Shown here: positions 1 to 7,686 of the stretch, in pieces
Numbering within the stretch: position 1 is the first letter of the stretch
How the letters are laid out: every line of letters starts with the position of its first letter
Program-made: the position numbers and the translations under genes
NCBI RefSeq assembly: GCF_041358175.1
Contig: NZ_JBGKBE010000012.1
Coordinates: forward strand, 1-64,000
Direction of reading: 5' to 3'
From: Muriicola sp041358175
GTDB lineage: Bacteria; Bacteroidota; Bacteroidia; Flavobacteriales; Flavobacteriaceae
Length of the DNA: 64,000 nucleotides
The notes under the pieces: generated by a model
The model's input: only the letters and a program-made list of their open reading frames with translations
What the model was told of the DNA's origin: nothing
Databases searched by the model: none

Positions 1-18
1 ATATATAAAACGCAAGAC

Positions 19-237
19 ATGAAAACGCTAGTAACCATCTTCTTTATCTTCTTTATCAGCTTCGCTGCCCAGGCTCAGGAAAATACCGCTGAGGTGAAGA
101 TTGAAACTGCGAAGAAAGAGATCGTTACTGAGACTGCTAAAGAGAACAGCGTTGCTCGTCTTTATCGTTTTAAGAATAGCAGGATCAAAAAGGAATTGTC
201 TTTTAAAACTAAGAAGAGTGCTTCTAAATTGGCTTAG
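19..237 (+). CDS. small secreted cationic peptide, copy 1
   Basis: This 72-residue protein has a clear Sec signal peptide (residues 1-19, hydrophobic core followed by AQA|Q). The mature part is about 53 residues, with a Glu/Lys/Thr-rich first half and a strongly basic second half (VARLYRFKNSR, then KK, KTKK and a terminal SKLA). It has no cysteines and no domain I recognise. A paralog at 4290-4508 is identical at 61 of 72 positions overall and 49 of 53 in the mature part. The stop codon's last base is also the first base of a REP-like repeat, and the paralog shows the same arrangement. Similar short peptides seem familiar from flavobacterial genomes as hypothetical proteins. The function is unknown. 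A secreted or periplasmic cationic peptide is inference from composition. Confidence 0.8.
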   Translation: MKTLVTIFFIFFISFAAQAQENTAEVKIETAKKEIVTETAKENSVARLYRFKNSRIKKELSFKTKKSASKLA

Positions 238-489
238 GTCTCGACTCCGCTCGACCTGACAAAGCCTTTCGACTCCCGCGCCAGAGGCGGTTTACGTATC
301 GAAGGAATGCGGGCGCTTCCCTAACAAAGAGTGATTGCCCTGATATTATCTTCTGTTCTTGTTTTGGTCATATCGAGCGGAGTCGAGATATGGCATCTCG
401 GTATTATAATAGGTCTCGACTCCGCTCGACCTGACAAACTCCGTTCGACCTGACAAAGCCGCTCGACCTGACAATCACCGCTCGATCTG
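237..489. repeat. REP-like repeat cluster (TCTCGACTCCGCTCGACCTGACA type)
   Basis: This gene-free stretch is filled with copies of a short repeat. Full 27-base copies (GGTCTCGACTCCGCTCGACC followed by TGACAAA) lie at 237-263 and 412-438. Shortened copies are at 439-457 and 460-474, with a decayed one after that. An inverted copy, TCGAGCGGAGTCGAGA, is at 373-388, so transcripts could fold into hairpins between opposite copies. Bases 266-306 hold a variant in which CTTTCGA faces TCGAAGG. From about 490 to 556 I see nothing further. The same repeat recurs at 4508-4590. It resembles REP/BIME elements that accumulate at the 3' ends of genes. No transposase is nearby. Confidence 0.75.
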
Positions 490-556
490 ATCTAACCAGC
501 TAAAAAGGTGCTATGCTTGTTTTGCGTTTAAGGGAGAACAAATGTTCAATTTGGAA

Positions 557-1042
557 TTAGCCGTTATCAGAATTTACCTTCTCCATAAAAGCCATCAGCA
601 CATTCGCGGGAAAGACCAACTGTACAACCAGGGTGATCATCAACAGGGCCAGGATCACCATACTCACCGAATTGTTATGCTGATAGACCTCCAGCATTTC
701 CAGATCCATCCTGTTTTCTCCTGAAGGATTTAAAGGCAATACCTCCTTGTAAAGAAGGGTGCAGAGAAAAATAAGAATCGGACCTATCAGGGAAGTTCCC
801 ACATGCAGAGCGTTTAAGCGATAGCGCAGCTTTTTTCCCGTTCTGTGCATTATCCAATAAACCAGGGCAATCAAAAACCCGAACAGGGCCAGCAAATGAA
901 AAATCCACCGCTGCTGAACTACAACATAGGTGTCATGGATGTTAAAATCAAAATTGACCAGGGGTATGATAAAACCCAAAGCGATCAGTATCAGGCTTGC
1001 CGGGAAAAAAAAGTAATGTGGTTTCTCAAATAGCAGCTTCAT
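557..1042 (-). CDS. four-helix membrane protein with a COX1-like helix motif
   Basis: The 161-residue protein has four predicted membrane helices, at about residues 10-30, 45-66, 78-98 and 127-150. Residues 36-40 read HDTYV and run into VVxxxxIFHLLALFGFLIALVYW. This resembles the helix of cytochrome c oxidase subunit I that carries DTYxVVAHFHY, but the ligand histidines of AHFH are replaced here by QQRW. It is far too short to be an oxidase subunit, so no catalysis is expected. It stands alone between a repeat region and a cupin gene on the same strand. The likely reading is a small hypothetical inner-membrane protein; the COX1 resemblance is by eye only. Confidence 0.65.
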   Translation of the reverse strand: MKLLFEKPHYFFFPASLILIALGFIIPLVNFDFNIHDTYVVVQQRWIFHLLALFGFLIALVYWIMHRTGKKLRYRLNALHVGTSLIGPILIFLCTLLYKEVLPLNPSGENRMDLEMLEVYQHNNSVSMVILALLMITLVVQLVFPANVLMAFMEKVNSDNG

Positions 1043-1111
1043 CTGCTCCTTTTATATCTCCAAGATACAGATAAAATACAGGGTTTTAAAACCAAAGGAC
1101 TCAACCGGATA

Positions 1112-1678
1112 CTAGTTCAATGTGAGAGGCGGACCTACCACACTCATTTCGCAATCGGAAAAGATCTTATCGATCTCTGCCATGTCAGGTTCATGGTCGA
1201 GTCCGGCCATCGTCAGGAAAAACTCTTCCATTTTACCTGCAGGCTGGAACAACACATTCATTTTTCCTGTTTTGGATACCTGTGTCCAGGCATGGGGAAC
1301 GGCCTTCGGCAGGAAGATATGTTCCCCTTTTTCGAGATTGAAGTAGGCTTTTCCTACCTTAAACCGATAAGCGCCCTCAATGACATAAAACACTTCATCC
1401 TGATAGTGGTGGATGTGCAGGGGTGTACCCATCCCCTGTGAGATGGATGTTTGCTGAAAGATGGTCATGCCCCCTCCCGTATCCTTCCCGGATACTTTTA
1501 GGTCCATAATGTTGTGGTTCACCCCTTTCAGGGTAATGCGTCCATATAGCCTGGCTTCCCCGGCTTTCACTTTGAATCCTGTCCTGGTACTCTGACTCTG
1601 ACAGGCGGTTGCTGACAAACTAACAAAAGGCAAAGCCCCGATGCTGAGAGCAGTTGTGAGAAACTGGTTGCGTTTCAT
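1112..1678 (-). CDS. exported single-domain cupin protein
   Basis: This is a 188-residue protein with a hydrophobic N-terminal leader (residues 1-25) ending in ATAC, so either a Sec-exported protein or a weak lipoprotein with Cys26 as the lipid site. The cupin core is plain: GTPLHIHHYQDE gives the first motif with His88, His90 and Glu95, and PKAVPHAW supplies the fourth metal ligand His129. These are the usual 3-His/1-Glu ligands of a mononuclear metal site. Cupins cover dioxygenases, isomerases and sugar-binding proteins, and nothing here picks a substrate. It lies 70 bases upstream (in transcription order) of the small membrane protein gene, without clear operon logic. Confidence 0.8.
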   Translation of the reverse strand: MKRNQFLTTALSIGALPFVSLSATACQSQSTRTGFKVKAGEARLYGRITLKGVNHNIMDLKVSGKDTGGGMTIFQQTSISQGMGTPLHIHHYQDEVFYVIEGAYRFKVGKAYFNLEKGEHIFLPKAVPHAWTQVSKTGKMNVLFQPAGKMEEFFLTMAGLDHEPDMAEIDKIFSDCEMSVVGPPLTLN

Positions 1679-1851
1679 CTGGAATAGGATTGAAGTGGAA
1701 ATGCGTAAAGTACTTCTGATTAAAGCTATATAAATGTATAGTATTCCGGAATCGCTTTTACAAAGGGAGATCTCTTTATTTTCAGTTGTATAACAAGGGA
1801 TAGCCGGGCATTTTCAGCTTGTAGAATTGATGGTTATTAATACTTCTGTCT

Positions 1852-2319
1852 TTAACTTCGCTCCTCAAAAGGCAGGATAATCCCTTTCTCCAGGTACATT
1901 TTAAGTCCGTTTAACAACATAGCCCAGCAATAAGAGGCGGTCTTAAAATGGGCATTGCAAGCCGGCCAGCCTGTGTGGAAGAAATGGAGCCTGACACCGT
2001 CGCCGGACTCTTCGATCTCAAAACCAAAGCTGGTAGGATCCCAATCGGCATCTGAACGGGTCATTTTAATACTGAAAAGGGTGTTTGGCTCGCAGTCACT
2101 TACTTCCCCGTACCAGTCGTAATCAGGAGTAAAATAGAAGTTGTAGGTACTTCCTTTGGCGGGAGTACCACTACATCTAAGAGGCCACCAGTTTATTAGG
2201 TGTTCAGGTAAGGAAACTGCCTTAAACACGGCCTCAGGCGAAGCTGCAATACTAAGGTCGTGGTAAATGCTATAACCACGGGCTTTCTCCGACGTTTTCT
2301 GATGGTCTTCCATAATCAT
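1852..2319 (-). CDS. SRPBCC / AHSA1-type ligand-binding domain protein
   Basis: The 155-residue soluble protein has the START/SRPBCC layout. It opens with a strand and AASPEAVFKAVSLPEHLINWW, the typical N-terminal signature of AHSA1-like (activator of Hsp90 ATPase homologue) proteins. A central sheet rich in aromatic residues follows, then a long C-terminal helix (WAMLLNGLKMYLEKG) that closes the cavity. Members bind hydrophobic ligands or act in stress and toxin resistance, and no catalytic residues are defined. Two ATG codons six bases apart (2319 and 2313) could start it; I chose the outer one. The neighbours are not clearly related in function. Confidence 0.8.
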   Translation of the reverse strand: MIMEDHQKTSEKARGYSIYHDLSIAASPEAVFKAVSLPEHLINWWPLRCSGTPAKGSTYNFYFTPDYDWYGEVSDCEPNTLFSIKMTRSDADWDPTSFGFEIEESGDGVRLHFFHTGWPACNAHFKTASYCWAMLLNGLKMYLEKGIILPFEERS

Positions 2320-2380
2320 ATGGGTTTACCCTGCTCTAATAAAAATACACTTTTTTCAGAAGGTAATGTGGGTTCTCCGA

Positions 2381-3076
2381 CTATTCTATGGCCCATACCA
2401 CTTGTATTGTGGCGTTGTAAACCAGGTCGCTAGGTGTAAAGCCGTCAACTTTCATGGCATCGGCCTCTAAGCTCATCATCGCCCGTTCGGTCCTTATAGG
2501 CGCATTATGGGAATTCCCGTACTGAATACGGGTCACCTTCTTTAATTCTGTTCCTGACGCCTTTGCGATAACCCCTGCCTTTCTAAAAGCGTCTTCGGTG
2601 GCCAGCTGTATCAAACGGTCCTGAACGGTTTCCTTCAGGGGATCTGAGATTTTAAAGCTAAAATTGAGGTCGAATTCCGTTGCCCCGGAGGAGAACTGAC
2701 GCAGGATCTTGCGGATATTATCTACCGAATTCTCAAAATCGAGGTGCAGTTGCTGGGTGGCGATATAACCACTGTCTATCTGCTGATTGTTCCTGTATTT
2801 AATATTCTTCCGCACCTGGAAATTATCCGTAAAGATGGCGTCTTCCGAAAAGCCCATTTTCCGGATTTGTGCTTTGATGTCTTCTGTTTGACTGCCTAAA
2901 CCGTTGATGGCATCCCCGAACTGCATTTCTACCTCACTTAGCGTCATGTTCAGTACGCCGGTATCAGGGGCAATGGCCAGCCGGGCAGTACCCGTTACCT
3001 CAAGTTCTGATTGGGAATGCTGTGCAATGGCCAGGGTAGTAAGGAAGAATAATATAAAAGATAAGCTGTTTTTCAT
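2381..3076 (-). CDS. periplasmic SIMPL (DUF541) domain protein
   Basis: This 231-residue protein starts with a signal peptide (MKNSLSFILFFLTTLAIAQ, residues 1-19), followed by a SIMPL/DUF541 domain over nearly the whole mature part. The typical opening is present: ELEVTGTARLAIAPDTGVLNM, then a pattern of paired helices and strands. The open frame extends ten codons further upstream, but starting at the internal ATG puts the signal peptide at the N-terminus, so 3076 is preferred. SIMPL proteins form oligomeric rings in the periplasm or envelope, and their job is mostly unknown (some are linked to oxidative or cationic stress). No operon partner is evident. Confidence 0.85.
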   Translation of the reverse strand: MKNSLSFILFFLTTLAIAQHSQSELEVTGTARLAIAPDTGVLNMTLSEVEMQFGDAINGLGSQTEDIKAQIRKMGFSEDAIFTDNFQVRKNIKYRNNQQIDSGYIATQQLHLDFENSVDNIRKILRQFSSGATEFDLNFSFKISDPLKETVQDRLIQLATEDAFRKAGVIAKASGTELKKVTRIQYGNSHNAPIRTERAMMSLEADAMKVDGFTPSDLVYNATIQVVWAIE

Positions 3077-3199
3077 GACGTAATAAGGTGCTGATTTATA
3101 CACCTCTAATGTACTTAATTCTTCAGCGATTCTAAAGGGCTGAATTCTTTTTCAGCAGGGATGCACAAAACCCCGGAAATTCTTCTTAAGTAAGTCCTT

Positions 3200-3973
3200 T
3201 TAAATAAGTCCGGCCCCCAGGGCAAGGGAGATCAGGATCAGCATAATGGCCACCGTAACCTGCAGGAAGCGCAGGGTTACCTTCTTAAGTAACCTGTTGC
3301 CAACAAAGGAGCCGGCTATGCCCGCGAGGGTGGCACAGAGGACCAGGGGGACGTAGTCTCCGAGTCCGGCTGTGGCAAAACGGGTAGCGTAGACACTCAG
3401 GCGGGTAAAATCGACCAAGGTAGAAACCACAACAGCTGTTCCTATAAAAACCTCCTTAGATAGTCCGGCTTTGATCAGGAAAGCGCTTCTCAGCGCACCC
3501 TGGTTCCCTGACAGTCCGCCAAAAAAGCCACTCAGGGCTCCCCCCAGGGGTAGTTTGTCCTTGCCGAACTGCAATTTGTTAAACCAGGGCAGCAGGTCCA
3601 TGCTGGCAAAGATGATCAACAGGATAGAGATCAGGAATTTAACCGGATATACTTCAAAATGCTTTCCGAAGGCATCGTAGGCGAATAAGGGTTGCACGTC
3701 ACTGATATTGAGCAACAACCAGGAACCGAATACAGCTGCCACTACTGCCGGGATTCCAAATTTAATCAAAACTTGTTTGTCGGTATTCCGGCCTACGAGG
3801 AATAGTTTGTATATGTTGTTAAAGAAGTGTACAACACCGGTAAGGGCAATAGCCAGTTCCACAGGGAAGAAAATCATAAAGACCGGGGTGAGGATAGTCC
3901 CCAGCCCAAAACCTGAGAAGAAGGTCAGGATGGCAACGAAAAAGGCCACTAAGGCAATGACAATGTATTCCAT
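3200..3973 (-). CDS. TSUP-family (TauE/SafE) membrane transporter
   Basis: The 257-residue polytopic membrane protein has about eight helices. It carries the TauE/SafE family pattern of two related halves, with glycine-rich turns (SGFGLGTILTPVF near residue 20 and GALSGFFGGLSGNQGALRSAF near residue 150). The family exports or imports small organic anions, often sulfur compounds such as sulfite or sulfoacetate, but the substrate cannot be read from sequence. Length is normal for the family. It is transcribed alone, away from the peptide gene copy 2, with an AT-rich 316-base spacer upstream. Confidence 0.85.
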   Translation of the reverse strand: MEYIVIALVAFFVAILTFFSGFGLGTILTPVFMIFFPVELAIALTGVVHFFNNIYKLFLVGRNTDKQVLIKFGIPAVVAAVFGSWLLLNISDVQPLFAYDAFGKHFEVYPVKFLISILLIIFASMDLLPWFNKLQFGKDKLPLGGALSGFFGGLSGNQGALRSAFLIKAGLSKEVFIGTAVVVSTLVDFTRLSVYATRFATAGLGDYVPLVLCATLAGIAGSFVGNRLLKKVTLRFLQVTVAIMLILISLALGAGLI

Positions 3974-4289
3974 AGGCCGGTAAAAATAAATGAATTCAGA
4001 TGTATATAAAAAAGCAGCTAATCTGATAGCCTTTTTCTTTATTGACCCCTTTTAGGCAAACTTGCCCATAATCATCGCGTAATTGAATATTTGACAAGTA
4101 AAAATGGCTCAGAATTCCGATAATCTACCTCTTTTTTCGGTAAGTGGTTTTAAGGGTTTGTGACGTTTACCGATGATTTTTTGCACTTTACCCAAGTTCT
4201 TGCCAGATACCGAAAAATAAGGGTTTTTCAGCGAACGGGAAGGGGCAGGACCCCCTATCATGGCGTTTTTATTATATAAAACGCACAAC
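3974..4289. other. gene-free spacer upstream of peptide copy 2 and TauE
   Basis: I see no convincing gene in these 316 bases. Bases 4009-4036 can form a hairpin, AAAAAG then GCTA pairing with TAGC then CTTTTT with a two-base bulge. It has a T-run on either strand and could terminate a transcript running leftward towards tauE. GGCAAacTTGCC (4052-4063) is a small inverted repeat. Bases 4272-4289 (TTATATAAAACGCA and a few more) match the bases just before peptide copy 1, so the duplication includes the upstream edge. A 60-codon open frame at 4109-4291 on the minus strand lacks any protein-like features. Confidence 0.5.
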
Positions 4290-4508
4290 ATGAAAGCTAT
4301 CGTAACTTTAATCTTCGTTCTCTTTATCGGCTTCGCTGCCCAGGCTCAGGAAAACACCGCTGAGGTAAAGGTAGAAACTGCTAAAAAAGAGATCGTTACT
4401 GAAACTGCTGAAGAGAATAAGGTAGCTCGTCTGTACCGTTTTAAAAATAGCCGTGTCAAAAAGGAGTTGTCTTTTAAAACTAAGAAGAGTGCTTCTAAAC
4501 TGGCTTAG
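4290..4508 (+). CDS. small secreted cationic peptide, copy 2
   Basis: This is the paralog of the peptide at 19-237: 72 residues with a signal peptide ending AQA|Q. The mature part differs from copy 1 only at I28V, K41E, S44K and I56V. Most other changes are in the signal peptide, so the mature sequence is the more conserved part. An in-frame ATG ten codons upstream (4260) would put charged residues before the signal peptide; 4290 matches the start of copy 1 and is preferred. The sequence ATATAAAACGCA precedes both copies. As in copy 1, the REP-like repeat begins on the last base of the stop codon. Function unknown. Confidence 0.82.
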   Translation: MKAIVTLIFVLFIGFAAQAQENTAEVKVETAKKEIVTETAEENKVARLYRFKNSRVKKELSFKTKKSASKLA

Positions 4509-4596
4509 GTCTCGACTCCGCTCGACCTGACAAACTCTGTTCGTCTCTCGTGCCCGAGGCAGGTAGGCGCTCGACCTGACAAAGCCGCTCGACCCT
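4508..4596. repeat. REP-like repeats after peptide copy 2
   Basis: A 27-base copy identical to those at 237 and 412 occupies 4508-4534. A short copy (CGCTCGACCTGACAAA) is at 4568-4583, and a decayed one follows. Between them, TGCCCGAGGCAGGTAGGCG is a variant spacer similar in character to 274-300. The segment separates the convergent ends of the peptide gene and the DUF349 gene, so it may also serve as a transcript end. Confidence 0.7.
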
Positions 4597-4628
4597 AAAA
4601 TGAATTTTAAATACTTATACTATGATTC

Positions 4629-6797
4629 TTACTGTTTTTCTTCTGCTTCTTCTGCTTCCGACGCTGCTTCCTCTTCCTCTTTTAAAAGTGTATGTTGAAG
4701 AATATTGATCTTTTTAAGCTTGGCCTTCCAGGTTTTTAAGGATTCTTTTTGTTTGTTGATCTTATCTACCACTTCCTTTACCAAGGGATTGTCTTCCGAG
4801 GCATTCGAAAAGAACTGTAGGTTATTCTCCAGCTGGTTAATCTCACTCTTGCCTTCGTCTATCTTCCTTTTGATAAAACTCCTTTCTTTCCGCAGGGCGT
4901 AATCGTCTTCTGTAGAGGCTAACTGCTTTAATTTATTTCCGTATTTCAACAATTCGGCTTCCTGCTGGGTTACCCCGAGCTTTTTAAGGACCCCGTCAAC
5001 AATCTTATTGAATTTTCCGTTGATGCTTTTCTTATTAAAAGGAACTCTGCCTATAGTCCTCCATTCCCCAATCAATGCTTTAATGGTAGCAAGGTCTTCC
5101 TCCCTGGATTTTCCCGGGCTAAAGGCCTGTAATTTATCGAGGCAAGCCTTTTTCTTCTCCAGGTTTTCAGTTTCCTGGCCGCTGGCCTTGTTCTTACTGG
5201 CGTGCATCTTGTCAAAATAATGGTTGCAGGCCGACTTAAATTCTTTCCACAGCTTGTCTGAATACTTTCTGGGCACATGCCCGATCTGTTTCCATTCCTG
5301 CTGGATCTTCTTCATCTGAGGGGTAACGGTATCCCATTCCTCGGAATCCTTGAGGGAAACCGCCATTTTAACCAACTCCCTTTTCTTTTCCAGGTTAACC
5401 TGCTGATCTTTTTTCAGGTTTTTATAAAAGACATTCTTCTTGCGGTTAAATGCCCTTACAGCCTCCTTAAAACGGTTCCAGGTGTCTTCGTTCACCTTCT
5501 GGGGAACCTTTCCGGCAGCAAAGAAGGCAGAACGCAGGGCTTCAAGTTCCCTGATCTGTTTTTGAAGGCCTTTGTGGTCATTGGCAACACTTTCTCCAAG
5601 GGCAGTGATGGCATCGATAATTTCATTCTTCTTTACCAGATTCCCTTCAAAACTCTTTTCCAGCTCCTTAAAATGCTCCTGCCTGCGCTGGTGCATGGCC
5701 TTAGTTGCATTGCTGAAACGCTCCCATATGGCCTCCCGGTGTTCTTTGTCGACCGGACCTATATCTTCTTTCCAAATCTTGTGCAGGGTTTGTAACTCCC
5801 TGAATGCCTTGTTCAGATCTGGTTCCTGGGCCAGTGCTTCTGCACGTTGTACCAGTTTTTCCTTCTCCTCCAGGTTGTACTTAAAGTCGAGATCCCTTAA
5901 TTCCCTGTTTAAATGCAGGAAGTCGTAAAATATCTCCACATGGTGATGGTAGGTACGCCATACGTCATTGTAGTGGCTACGGGGAACTGCACCTGCGTGA
6001 CGCCATTGTTCCTGCAGGTCTTTGAAATTTTTATAAGTGGTATTGATATCTTCTTCAACGTTCACCAGGGCCTTGAGTTCTTCAATAATATGAAGTCGTT
6101 TTTCCAGGTTCGTTTTTAAATTTTGTTCCAGGTTGCGATAGTAGGCGTTTCTTTTTTCGCGATAGTCTGAATAGACTTCATTAAACTGTCTTTTCGCTAC
6201 TGAATTATATCTGAAATCGATTTCATTCCCCCCATTGCTTATGAATTCTTCCTTTTTTTCTTCCAGGAATTCCTGGAATTTCAGGTCGAATTCCGATTTG
6301 ATGGCATCCACATGGTTTTTTATGGCTTGTACCTTTTCGGTACGGATCAGGCGCTGAAGTTCGCCTACGAGGTTCTCCATGGTCATGGAGTGGTAATCCT
6401 GCATGGGAATATGATGCCTCCGATGATTTTCTTCATCCTCGGCATCTTCGGCATTGGTCTCGTCTATCTCATCGATAGCCTCTTCTTCTTCCCCTTTTTT
6501 CGGGGCCTTCTCCTCCTTGGTCGCCTCCTTCTTTGGCGGAGTTTTGCTTTCCTCAGCCTCCTCTTTGGCCACAGGCTTTTCCTCCTTAATTTCCGGAGCT
6601 TTGCTTTCCTCAGCCTCTTCTTCGGCTACGGCCTTTTTCGTCTTGGTGGTGACGCTCTTGGATTTCACCTTTTTCACGGGTTTATCCTCTGCTGCCTTCC
6701 CGGAAGTTTTCTCTGAAGTCTTCTTCTCCTCAGTAGTCTCCGATGTCTCTTTCCCCCCTGCATCAAGCTGCAGTTTCTCTTCTTTCTCTTCCAACAT
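4629..6797 (-). CDS. DUF349 repeat protein with acidic/Lys-rich N-terminus
   Basis: The 722-residue soluble protein has two parts. Residues 1 to about 125 are low-complexity Glu/Lys/Ala/Pro sequence, probably disordered. The rest is predicted helical with at least five DUF349 units about 80 residues apart (near residues 260, 345, 425, 503 and 580). Each is recognisable by a W-K-x-x-G-x-VP core followed by a Trp or Phe and a basic helix, for example EWKQIGHVP and EWRTIGRVP. The C-terminus is again coiled-coil-like and acidic. The family's biochemical role is not established. It is monocistronic: a good promoter lies at 6866-6899 and REP repeats lie beyond the stop. The N-terminal low-complexity part contains a 37-base imperfect direct repeat. 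Confidence 0.85.
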   Translation of the reverse strand: MLEEKEEKLQLDAGGKETSETTEEKKTSEKTSGKAAEDKPVKKVKSKSVTTKTKKAVAEEEAEESKAPEIKEEKPVAKEEAEESKTPPKKEATKEEKAPKKGEEEEAIDEIDETNAEDAEDEENHRRHHIPMQDYHSMTMENLVGELQRLIRTEKVQAIKNHVDAIKSEFDLKFQEFLEEKKEEFISNGGNEIDFRYNSVAKRQFNEVYSDYREKRNAYYRNLEQNLKTNLEKRLHIIEELKALVNVEEDINTTYKNFKDLQEQWRHAGAVPRSHYNDVWRTYHHHVEIFYDFLHLNRELRDLDFKYNLEEKEKLVQRAEALAQEPDLNKAFRELQTLHKIWKEDIGPVDKEHREAIWERFSNATKAMHQRRQEHFKELEKSFEGNLVKKNEIIDAITALGESVANDHKGLQKQIRELEALRSAFFAAGKVPQKVNEDTWNRFKEAVRAFNRKKNVFYKNLKKDQQVNLEKKRELVKMAVSLKDSEEWDTVTPQMKKIQQEWKQIGHVPRKYSDKLWKEFKSACNHYFDKMHASKNKASGQETENLEKKKACLDKLQAFSPGKSREEDLATIKALIGEWRTIGRVPFNKKSINGKFNKIVDGVLKKLGVTQQEAELLKYGNKLKQLASTEDDYALRKERSFIKRKIDEGKSEINQLENNLQFFSNASEDNPLVKEVVDKINKQKESLKTWKAKLKKINILQHTLLKEEEEAASEAEEAEEKQ
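6544..6637 (-). repeat. imperfect 57-base-period repeat inside the DUF349 gene
   Basis: Bases 6544-6580 and 6601-6637 are near copies (TTGCTTTCCTCAGCCTCyTC and onward) offset by 57 bases, which is 19 codons. The protein shows it as two AEEAEESK-containing blocks. It keeps the reading frame and looks like slippage growth of the disordered Glu/Lys tail. Confidence 0.7.
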
Positions 6798-6865
6798 GAT
6801 TCTTTGGATTTATTGCTCTAGCGGGATATAATCCCTCTGTAAGATACTAACAACCCCACAGACAT

Positions 6866-6899
6866 CAAAGGTAATCCTTCATCTTTTTAGAAGTGGCAA
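6866..6899 (-). promoter_or_regulatory. promoter of the DUF349 gene
   Basis: On the minus strand TACCTTTG (6873 to 6866) matches the Bacteroidota -7 element TAnnTTTG. TTG (6899-6897) lies 23 bases upstream as a possible -33 element. Predicted transcription start is near 6861, giving a leader of roughly 64 bases. Confidence 0.6.
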
Positions 6900-6933
6900 A
6901 CCCCTGAAATTTATTTAAAAAATGATAATAATC

Positions 6934-7686
6934 CTATTTCTGCCAGATCTCCCACGACTTATCTGCCTGGAACTTTAGCATGGACGAACCATTACAAATT
7001 GTCGCTCCCTGTCCCTCTCCGGCCTTTAAAAATGCCGTTTTTTCGGGATTGTAGACCAGGTCGTATAAGACATGCTCTGAACCTAAATACGAATAAGGAA
7101 TAAGCGGTTTTTCCTCTACCTTTGGAAAGGTTCCCAGGGGAGTACAATTGACGATAAGGGTGTACTTCTCCATGTCTTCTTTTCTGAGATCGTGATAAGA
7201 TCGCTGATCTTCTTTGGGATTCCGCGACACTTTAACGTATGCTATTCCCAATTTTTCCAGACTATAGGCGATTGCCAGGGATGCTCCCCCGGTGCCTAGT
7301 ATCAGCGCATGTGTATGATTAGCACCCTGCAGCAAAGGTTTTATGGATTCCTGAAAACCGTAAGCATCAGTATTGTAGCCTTCGAGTCCGGTTTTGGTGA
7401 ATTTGATGGTATTTACAGCCCCGATGGCTTTTGCCTCAGGGTCTATCCGATGTAAAAAGGGTAAAATATCTTGCTTATAGGGAATGGTGACATTAAGGCC
7501 ACGGAGGTTTTCTTCCTCTTTCAGGAGTGTTTCCAGGTCTGTTATATCCCTCAGGTCGAAATTCTCATAGGAACAATGCTGGAGCCCCTCCTTTTTGAAA
7601 AACTCAGTAAAATAGCCTTTGGAAAAGGAATAGGAAATATCCCTTCCTAAAAGCCCGAACCTATGCTTTTTTTCTGTTTTTTCCAT
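6934..7686 (-). CDS. aroE: shikimate dehydrogenase
   Basis: This enzyme reduces 3-dehydroshikimate to shikimate with NADPH in aromatic amino acid synthesis. The 250-residue protein has the expected residues: the SYSFS substrate loop (Ser20, Ser22), NVTIPYK with catalytic Lys71, GAVNT near 89-93, Asp107 in NTDAYGF, and the nucleotide-binding GTGGAS at 131-136. It is slightly shorter than the E. coli enzyme but complete. The ATG lies within the 3' end of the upstream DUF368 gene (26-base overlap), so the two are probably translated from one mRNA. The cytoplasmic location is expected from the family. Confidence 0.95.
   Translation of the reverse strand: MEKTEKKHRFGLLGRDISYSFSKGYFTEFFKKEGLQHCSYENFDLRDITDLETLLKEEENLRGLNVTIPYKQDILPFLHRIDPEAKAIGAVNTIKFTKTGLEGYNTDAYGFQESIKPLLQGANHTHALILGTGGASLAIAYSLEKLGIAYVKVSRNPKEDQRSYHDLRKEDMEKYTLIVNCTPLGTFPKVEEKPLIPYSYLGSEHVLYDLVYNPEKTAFLKAGEGQGATICNGSSMLKFQADKSWEIWQK

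Noticed and set aside
237..489. Repeat cluster considered as a CRISPR array
   Set aside because: Copies vary in length and orientation, spacers are not uniform and no cas gene is present.
4109..4291. 60-codon minus-strand open frame in the spacer before peptide copy 2
   Set aside because: No signal peptide, domain or ribosome site, and it covers the conserved upstream region of the peptide gene on the other strand.
1..4534. Direct peptide/REP duplications considered as ends of a composite transposon
   Set aside because: No transposase or integrase lies between the copies, and the enclosed genes look like ordinary chromosomal genes. Duplication is supported; mobility is not.
6312..6831. Long plus-strand open frames opposite the DUF349 N-terminus
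   Set aside because: They are the antisense of a Glu/Lys-rich low-complexity region, giving Ser/Phe/Leu-rich translations without domains.
7661..7686. 26-base overlap of DUF368 copy A and aroE considered as a frameshift fusion
   Set aside because: Both proteins are complete with normal starts and ends, so a simple gene overlap is the better reading.
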